Assembly: GCA_047602575.1 (NCBI GenBank)
Contig: JASGGY010000003.1
Span: 744,001-808,000, forward strand
DNA length: 64,000 nucleotides
Direction of reading: 5' to 3'
Source: UBA1366 sp047602575
GTDB taxonomy: Bacteria > Bacillota > Clostridia > Oscillospirales > Ruminococcaceae
The translations under genes and the position numbers were made by a program. The number at the start of each line of letters is the position of its first letter. Position 1 is the stretch's first letter. Positions 59,121 through 64,000 of this stretch are shown here, piece by piece. The notes under the pieces were generated by a model that was not told the origin of the DNA, did not search any database, and saw only the letters and a list, made by a program, of their open reading frames with translations.

Positions 59121-59798
59121 CTAAACGCCGATCGCGGTTTTATTGCGCCGTTCGAGCAGGTTCACCGCCACCATCACCGTGAACGAAATCGCCAGGTTGA
59201 TCCCCACCCAGCGGTAAGCCAACCCCTCAAAGCCCGTCTGCCAGAGATGATAAACGGTCGTTGAAACCGTCGCCGTGCGCCCCGGCATATAGCCGGAAAC
59301 CATGCTCGTCGCGCCATATTCCCCGATTCCGCGGGCGAAAGAAAGCACCACCCCCGCGAGAATGCCCTGCTTGCAGTTGGGCAGAACCACGCGCCGGAAG
59401 ATATACAGATTCCCGCGCCCCAATGTCTGCGCGGCATAAATCAAATTGCGGTCGATGTGCTCGAATGCGCCCCGCGCGGTGCGGTACATCAGCGGAAAGG
59501 TCACGATTGTCGTGGCGATGACCGACGCTTTCCAGGTCATGGTCAGACGCAGGTCAAAATTGTTCAGCAGCCATGCCCCCACAACGCCCCGCGGACCGAT
59601 GACGACCAGTGTGAAAAACCCGATGACCGTCGGCGGAAGAACCATCGGCATCGTCAGCAGGCAGTCAAGCACACCTTTCGTCACGCTGCCCAGCTTCGCG
59701 ATAAAGTAAGCCGCAGTAATGCCCGAAAAAAACGTAATCAGTGTGGAAACAGACGCAATCCGCAGTGAGTTAAACAAAGGAAAATAATCCATTTCCAT
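59121..59798 (-). CDS. modB: Molybdate ABC transporter permease
   Basis: A 225-aa inner-membrane permease with about five transmembrane segments. The cytoplasmic coupling segment reads ARGIGEYGATSMVSGYMPG, as in ModB. The family start FNSLRIASVSTLITFFSGITAAYF and MVLPPTVIGFFTLVVIG are present. GGAGGG lies seven bases before the ATG at 59798. It receives molybdate from ModA and is powered by ModC. Confidence 0.94.
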   Translation of the reverse strand: MEMDYFPLFNSLRIASVSTLITFFSGITAAYFIAKLGSVTKGVLDCLLTMPMVLPPTVIGFFTLVVIGPRGVVGAWLLNNFDLRLTMTWKASVIATTIVTFPLMYRTARGAFEHIDRNLIYAAQTLGRGNLYIFRRVVLPNCKQGILAGVVLSFARGIGEYGATSMVSGYMPGRTATVSTTVYHLWQTGFEGLAYRWVGINLAISFTVMVAVNLLERRNKTAIGV

Positions 59799-59817
59799 AC
59801 TTTTCCCTCCAAATTAC

Positions 59818-59848
59818 AGAAAGGGAAACGTCCGGCGCTTCCCTTTCT
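59818..59848 (-). other. Intergenic hairpin between modA and modB
   Basis: AGAAAGGGAA / TTCCCTTTCT, a 10-bp perfect stem without a T-run. It may protect the modA mRNA end and raise binding-protein yield over permease. Confidence 0.55.
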
Positions 59849-59866
59849 GCCATGTGTTTGCCGGTG

Positions 59867-60667
59867 TTATTGCGGAATGACAAAGCCGTTGTCGGTGAAA
59901 ATTTTCTTCGCCGCGTCAGTTTTCAGATACGCGAGAAACGCCTTTGCAGCGTCCGCGTTCGCCGTCTGCGCCAGCACCGCCGCGGGGTAAATCACGGAGT
60001 CTGCGTCCGCGGGCGCCTGTGCTGCAACCGTCACGTCCGGCTCGGTGATTGCATCGGTCGCGTAAACAACACCGCAGTCCGCCGACGCGCTCGCCACCGC
60101 GGAAAGCACTTCCTTGACGTTCGTGCCGAGCGTCGCCTTAGCTTTCACCTGATCCCATGTGCCAAGCTTGGTGAAAAGCTTTTCGGCATATTGTCCGACC
60201 GGCACGTCTGAATTTCCGAGGGCGATGATTTTCACCTTGTCGGTCAGGATGTCGTCAAAGCTTGCGATGCCCGCCGTCGAACCCGTCGGAACAACCAGCA
60301 CAACCTTGTTCTGCAGAATGTCCGCGCGTGTGCCGTCGAGCAGATACTTGCCCGTCGCGAGGGCGTCCATCTGCTTCTGCGCGGCAGAGATGAACAGGTC
60401 TGCCTGCGCGCCCTGTTCGATTTGCGTCTGGAGTGTTCCGGAGGAGTCAAAGTTGAATTGCAGCGTCACATCCGGCGCGGCGGTTTTATAAAGCGATTGG
60501 ATCTTGGTCAGCGACTCCGTCATACTGGCGGCTGCGAACACATTGAGCGTCACGCCCGAAAGTTTGCTTGTTCCGCCGGAATCCGCCTTTGAGTCCCCGC
60601 TCCCGCACGCGGTGAGCAGTGCCGCCGAGAGGGCGACCGCCGTAAACAAGCTGAGCAATTTTTTCAT
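59867..60667 (-). CDS. modA: Molybdate-binding lipoprotein
   Basis: A 266-aa periplasm-equivalent binding lipoprotein. The lipobox is LLTAC (Cys21) after a signal peptide. The mature part has LNVFAAASMTESLTKIQ, FNFDSSGTLQTQIEQGAQADLFIS and NSDVPVGQYAEKLF, the oxyanion-binding pattern of ModA. AAAGG precedes the ATG at 60667; the longer frame is not needed. It leads modA-modB-modC-mop, driven by the promoter at 60760-60788. Confidence 0.95.
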   Translation of the reverse strand: MKKLLSLFTAVALSAALLTACGSGDSKADSGGTSKLSGVTLNVFAAASMTESLTKIQSLYKTAAPDVTLQFNFDSSGTLQTQIEQGAQADLFISAAQKQMDALATGKYLLDGTRADILQNKVVLVVPTGSTAGIASFDDILTDKVKIIALGNSDVPVGQYAEKLFTKLGTWDQVKAKATLGTNVKEVLSAVASASADCGVVYATDAITEPDVTVAAQAPADADSVIYPAAVLAQTANADAAKAFLAYLKTDAAKKIFTDNGFVIPQ

Positions 60668-60759
60668 ACTAATCCGACCTTTCCTGTTTCGTTTTGTGAT
60701 GTTTGACCGTGTTTCTTGCTGCCGACACACCGGCATTCCGTGCCGTTTGTCATGTTTCT

Positions 60760-60811
60760 ATTATAATCTTCGGTAAACTCCTTGTCAAATTCCATAGAAA
60801 ACTTCGGTAAA
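60760..60811 (-). promoter_or_regulatory. Promoter of modA with a flanking direct repeat
   Basis: Minus strand TTGACA (60788-60783), 17-bp spacer, TATAAT (60765-60760). The decamer CTTCGGTAAA (plus strand) occurs twice, at 60768-60777 in the spacer and at 60802-60811 upstream of -35, 34 bp apart, about three helical turns. It may bind a metal-responsive repressor. Confidence 0.75.
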
Positions 60812-60928
60812 GCTGTGCATTTGCCACAGTTTCCTGCGCGTTTTTCGTCAATCCGGTGCATTGACTTTCATTTCCCGTTCATACGGCGGTATGGCATTTA
60901 GCATTGTTTTAACGCGTGCGGCGGCGGC

Positions 60929-60963
60929 TTAGAAGTCAGAAGCCAGAGGTCAGAGGTCAGAAG
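60929..60963 (+). repeat. Heptamer repeat upstream of the TPR-like pair
   Basis: Five 7-base units of the TCAGAAG/TCAGAGG type in tandem; related to the repeat at 28316. Confidence 0.65.
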
Positions 60964-61002
60964 CGATTTAGCACACGGCTGCGCGCTTGCAGTAACATTC
61001 GC

Positions 61003-61031
61003 TTTACAATCACTGCGTAATGTGTTATCAT
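61003..61031 (+). promoter_or_regulatory. Promoter of the membrane TPR-like pair
   Basis: TTTACA (61003-61008), 17-bp spacer, TATCAT (61026-61031). Confidence 0.65.
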
Positions 61032-61061
61032 AAGATTAACCGGTCAAAAGGAGATTTTACC

Positions 61062-61919
61062 ATGCAACAGAAACGCCCCATGTATCCGATTCCGCCCAAT
61101 CCGCAGGTGACAAAGCTCTTGCGGATGCTGTTTCTGATCCCGCTTATGCTTCTTGTTATGTTCTATATAAAACGCAATGAAAATCCCAACTGGATCTGGA
61201 CTTTGGAACTGATCTTTGTTGCAGCGTTGCTGCTTTTTGCGGTTGTAATCAACCTCCTTAATTTTTACCAGAAAAAAAAGCTTGCACGTTTTTTTGCGCG
61301 TCTGGAAGGGGAAGTGACCCAAAACGGCTATTCCGACGCGTATTATCAGATTTGCAGGGAACAGTATGCCATCGCAACCAAGCCGCTGCACAAGGCATTG
61401 TATCAAATTGCATATGCGGATCGTCTGGCTGAGGGGCAGCGATACGACGACGCGTTCGCGGCATTTGACAGCGTGGATTTATCACAATTGCCGCCGAGAT
61501 ACTGCGCGTTGTTTTTTAATGACCGCCTGTGGATCACGCTGCAAGCCGGACGCGTAGACGAGGCGCAGCGGCTCTATGCCATTTCGCGTGAAATTCTGTC
61601 GAAACCGCAGCCGGGTACGGTTGGCATCTCCATCCGTCACACGCTCGCGGTGTTTGAGCTGCACCGCGGCAATTATGCGTTTGCCGAAAGCGAGCTGCTT
61701 GCGGTGAAGTACGCGACGCCCGTTACAAACGAAACGTTACATATGCACTGCAACCTCTACCTCGGGTTGATTTATCTGCGTACCAACCGCAAGGAATACG
61801 CGCGGGAGATCGCACAGCAAACCATCCCCCTCGTGCGTACCCCCCGCGACAAGGACGACCTCGCAAAGCTCTTGAAGCTTGTGGATGCGGCATACGTGCA
61901 GGAAAGGATGCCCAAATGA
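61062..61919 (+). CDS. Membrane protein with TPR-like region (paralogue 1)
   Basis: A 285-aa protein, unrecognised as a named family. Two transmembrane helices lie near the N-terminus (about 20-37 and 50-70), followed by a helical, TPR-like cytoplasmic region with repeated units such as ALYQIAYADRLAEGQRYDDAFAAF split over helices, and HTLAVFELHRGNYAFAESEL. AAAAGGAG precedes the ATG at 61062. Its stop overlaps the start of the next gene (ATGA), which is a paralogue. Confidence 0.75.
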   Translation: MQQKRPMYPIPPNPQVTKLLRMLFLIPLMLLVMFYIKRNENPNWIWTLELIFVAALLLFAVVINLLNFYQKKKLARFFARLEGEVTQNGYSDAYYQICREQYAIATKPLHKALYQIAYADRLAEGQRYDDAFAAFDSVDLSQLPPRYCALFFNDRLWITLQAGRVDEAQRLYAISREILSKPQPGTVGISIRHTLAVFELHRGNYAFAESELLAVKYATPVTNETLHMHCNLYLGLIYLRTNRKEYAREIAQQTIPLVRTPRDKDDLAKLLKLVDAAYVQERMPK

Positions 61920-62734
61920 ACAATCAACAGCAAAAGCGCCCGATCCTGTCTTATTATATCATCGTAATGAGCATCGGGGTCGGCATGACGGTCATGCTCT
62001 CCGCGCTCTACCGCAGCCATTACACCGACAACGAATCCCTGCGACGCTGTCTAAATGCGACGCTCATCACACTGATGGCGCTCGTCATTTTCCCTATGGC
62101 TGTTCGCGCCGTCAGCCTGCTTTTAAAAAGCCGCACCGTGAAATCCCGTTTGCGCGCGCTGGGCTACAGCGACGAATTCTACCGCTTCCTCGATAAAACC
62201 TACCGCCGCAAACGCGGCTTTCCGTCGCCGGTGAACGCGCTCATCTGTGCCGCGCAGTATGCCAACGGAGAACGTTACGCCAAAGCCCATGAGATCCTTG
62301 ACGGCATTTCCCCCGCCGCGCTAAGCAAAAACGTCTGTGCGGAATACTACAACGCGCGGCTCTATTTGTATCTGATGGAAAACCGCCTGCCCGAGGCGGA
62401 ACAGATTTATTTCGCAGTCGGCGCGTTTCTTGAGTCGCAGAAATACAAAAAAACCGGCGCGGGCATTTTCCACACCCTCGCCGTTTTAGAGCTTCACCGC
62501 GGCAATTTCGCCAAAGCCGAAAGCGACCTTGCGTTCATCCTCGCCGCATTCCGCGGAAAACAAATCCGGTTTTCCTGCGGGCTCTACCTTGCGCTTGTTT
62601 ACCTGCGCACCGGTCGCTGTTATGACGCAAAGCGCCTTGCCGCGGAGCTGCTTCCCCTCGCGCAGAATCCCCGGGATCAATCCGATCTCGCCCGCCTGAT
62701 GAAGCTGATTGAAAAAAGCTTCGCGCAGCTGTAA
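61916..62734 (+). CDS. Membrane protein with TPR-like region (paralogue 2)
   Basis: A 272-aa paralogue of the preceding protein: same layout of two N-terminal transmembrane helices (about 12-30 and 46-70) and a helical repeat region (FHTLAVLELHRGNFAKAESDL, and the GLYLALVYLRTGRCYDAKRLA end). The pair arose by tandem duplication and is translationally coupled. Similar proteins may scaffold membrane complexes; no specific role can be given. Confidence 0.75.
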   Translation: MNNQQQKRPILSYYIIVMSIGVGMTVMLSALYRSHYTDNESLRRCLNATLITLMALVIFPMAVRAVSLLLKSRTVKSRLRALGYSDEFYRFLDKTYRRKRGFPSPVNALICAAQYANGERYAKAHEILDGISPAALSKNVCAEYYNARLYLYLMENRLPEAEQIYFAVGAFLESQKYKKTGAGIFHTLAVLELHRGNFAKAESDLAFILAAFRGKQIRFSCGLYLALVYLRTGRCYDAKRLAAELLPLAQNPRDQSDLARLMKLIEKSFAQL

Positions 62735-62759
62735 CGCTTCAAATAGCTTACCGCAAAAC

Positions 62760-62795
62760 AAAGCGCCCCGGAAAACTCCGGAGCGCTTTTTCTTT
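62760..62795. terminator. Bidirectional terminator
   Basis: AAAGCGC ... GCGCTTT stem with inner CCGGA/TCCGG pairs and T-runs on both strands. It serves the TPR-like pair and the foldase gene. Confidence 0.85.
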
Positions 62796-64000
62796 TACTT
62801 GATGCTGTCAAGGGCGAGCTTTTCGTACAGATCGCCGTAGGCAACCTCCGCCTTGTCCGTCGCATCGGAAATAGCGAGAGAATACTGGGTGTTGTTGTAG
62901 GTCTGCAGGAACTCGTCAATGTTCGAGTCCACATAATCCGCGTCATACGGAACGCGCTTTAAGATGTGATAGCCGTAGGATGTTTCCACGATGTCGCTGA
63001 TCTCATTCACCTTGAGCTTGAACGCCTCGTCCTTGAACGCCTGGATATAGCCGTAATCCTTGGTGATATAATAACCGCCGGTATAGGTTTCCATGCCCGG
63101 ATCCCAGCCGTAATCCTTGATCAGCTTGTCAAAATCGTCTCCGTCCTGCGCTTTTTTCAAAACGCTTTCGGCAACCTTCTTTGATTTCGCCTTCACCTTT
63201 TTCTGGTCGTCGGCAGAAAGCGCGTCATACGCGGTTTGCTTTGCCGATGCCTTGTCGGAAAGCGTCATGTCGTCATAGCCGGACACATCCGATTTTGACA
63301 GATCCGTTTCGCTCTCATAGGAAATCAGCACGTGCTTGACCGCCGCGAACTGGTCGGTCTGCATCAGCTCCTTAAGCTTGTCCGCATCGGTGTAAAACTT
63401 ACCGTCAGCGGCGTAAAGCGCCTGAAAGCGTTTTGCGACGATCGACAGCTTAATCTGCTGTTGTAAAAGCTCTTTGGTCATAAAATACGAACTCAGTGCG
63501 CTGTGGAGTCCATCCTCTCCGCTGACCGCCGCGGTGATAGAGTCGAGCTGTGAGGTGACTGCCGTTGCGTCCTCCGGCGCGTCATAAATCGCGTTGTCCT
63601 CGCAAAGCTTTACGATGGCATATTCCTGCTTAAGGTTATCAAGCACACTGCTTTTGATGGAGTCAAGCTCCTCTTTTTTCTGCGCATCGGTCTGTGCTTC
63701 GCTGGAATCGCTCGTGGCGTTGGTTTTCTCATAATCTGCTTTAGCGGACAAGAACAGGTACCGGTATTCGTCAAAGGGAACTGCGTGTCCGTTGACAGTG
63801 ACAAGGGTGTTCGCCGCGGTGTCCACGACGCTTCCGTCAATGGTCAGCGTGCCTTTGAGATCAGCATAATCAACGCTGGCAGCCGCATCATCGGAAACCG
63901 TCGCGTCGGCGCTTGTGCTGCCGGAATTCGTGCTGCCGGAAGCCGTGCTGCTGTCCTCGCTTGAACCGCAGGCGCTGAGCGTTCCCGCCGCAAGCAAGAG
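62795..64000 (-). CDS. PrsA-type peptidyl-prolyl isomerase lipoprotein, 5' end outside window
   Basis: About 400 codons are present; the start of the signal peptide is cut by the window edge. The lipobox LSAC is followed by a Ser/Thr/Asp-rich linker. A SurA-N-like chaperone region (about 60-200) precedes a parvulin domain (about 210-345) with FAAVKHVLISYES at its start, and the ISDIVETSYGYHILKR end typical of PPIC domains. It is expected to fold secreted proteins outside the membrane. The first residues and true length cannot be given. Confidence 0.85.
   Translation of the reverse strand, partial: LLLAAGTLSACGSSEDSSTASGSTNSGSTSADATVSDDAAASVDYADLKGTLTIDGSVVDTAANTLVTVNGHAVPFDEYRYLFLSAKADYEKTNATSDSSEAQTDAQKKEELDSIKSSVLDNLKQEYAIVKLCEDNAIYDAPEDATAVTSQLDSITAAVSGEDGLHSALSSYFMTKELLQQQIKLSIVAKRFQALYAADGKFYTDADKLKELMQTDQFAAVKHVLISYESETDLSKSDVSGYDDMTLSDKASAKQTAYDALSADDQKKVKAKSKKVAESVLKKAQDGDDFDKLIKDYGWDPGMETYTGGYYITKDYGYIQAFKDEAFKLKVNEISDIVETSYGYHILKRVPYDADYVDSNIDEFLQTYNNTQYSLAISDATDKAEVAYGDLYEKLALDSIK

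Noticed and set aside
1..64000. rRNA or tRNA genes
   Set aside because: I looked in the intergenic regions and saw no cloverleaf with a TTCGANNC arm and no rRNA segments; a covariance search would be needed to exclude short RNAs.

Overview
The window reads as a Gram-positive anaerobe of the class Clostridia, most likely Oscillospiraceae/Ruminococcaceae-like. The evidence is high-GC coding sequence, AGGAGG-type ribosome binding sites, many sigma-A promoters with an exact 17-bp spacer, an IspH-S1 fusion, a leucine T-box, Rex with AdhE, and a clostridial nif layout (nifH-nifI1-nifI2-nifD-nifK-nifE-nifN/B with a split nifV). No rRNA, tRNA, CRISPR array or transposase gene was seen.

Layout. 1-11.5 kb (minus strand): housekeeping genes for isoprenoid, phospholipid and nucleotide metabolism (ispH-S1, plsC, cmk), a flavoprotein, an RpiR regulator, a DUF3006/metallo-hydrolase pair, ftsK with ylzJ and a TepA-type ClpP homologue, and a lipoprotein. 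11.7-20.2 kb: an acyl-CoA thioesterase, a GDSL lipoprotein, T-box-controlled leuA, yqeG-aroQ-aminopeptidase, rpsU with a structured leader, and a MATE exporter. 20.3-21.8 kb: a tandem array of small XRE regulators with a divergent 63-aa gene and a palindromic operator. 22-27.7 kb: nadA, then aroF-aroB-aroA-aroC behind a phenylalanine-rich leader peptide and attenuator. 27.7-30.7 kb: a disturbed zone with a frameshifted DUF4364 gene, an AT-rich two-gene cassette between two similar terminators, and a doubly frameshifted phenylacetate-CoA ligase gene. 30.9-41.2 kb: membrane proteins, lipoproteins, and acn-icd-rex. 41.2-44.3 kb: adhE with two promoters, a probable Rex operator and a structured leader. 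44.4-55.4 kb: the Mo-nitrogenase cluster on the minus strand. 55.7-57.4 kb: an AnfO-family gene and an unrecognised protein with a cysteine-rich tail. 57.8-60.7 kb: modA-modB-modC-mop. 61-64 kb: paired membrane TPR-like paralogues and a truncated PrsA-type foldase.

How it fits together. The nitrogenase region is a nearly complete Mo-dependent diazotrophy island: structural genes, cofactor assembly (NifE, a NifN-NifB fusion, homocitrate synthase as two subunits), a [2Fe-2S] ferredoxin, PII-type switch-off proteins NifI1/NifI2, and molybdate uptake and storage. Aconitase and isocitrate dehydrogenase make 2-oxoglutarate, the ligand that the NifI system senses. Both nif transcription units (nifH and nifE) have an intrinsic terminator between a promoter and the first gene, which suggests control by termination or antitermination. 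The most notable regulatory finds are the aromatic-rich leader-peptide attenuator of the shikimate operon, the nif leaders, and the XRE array. Everything here was read by eye; no database search was run.
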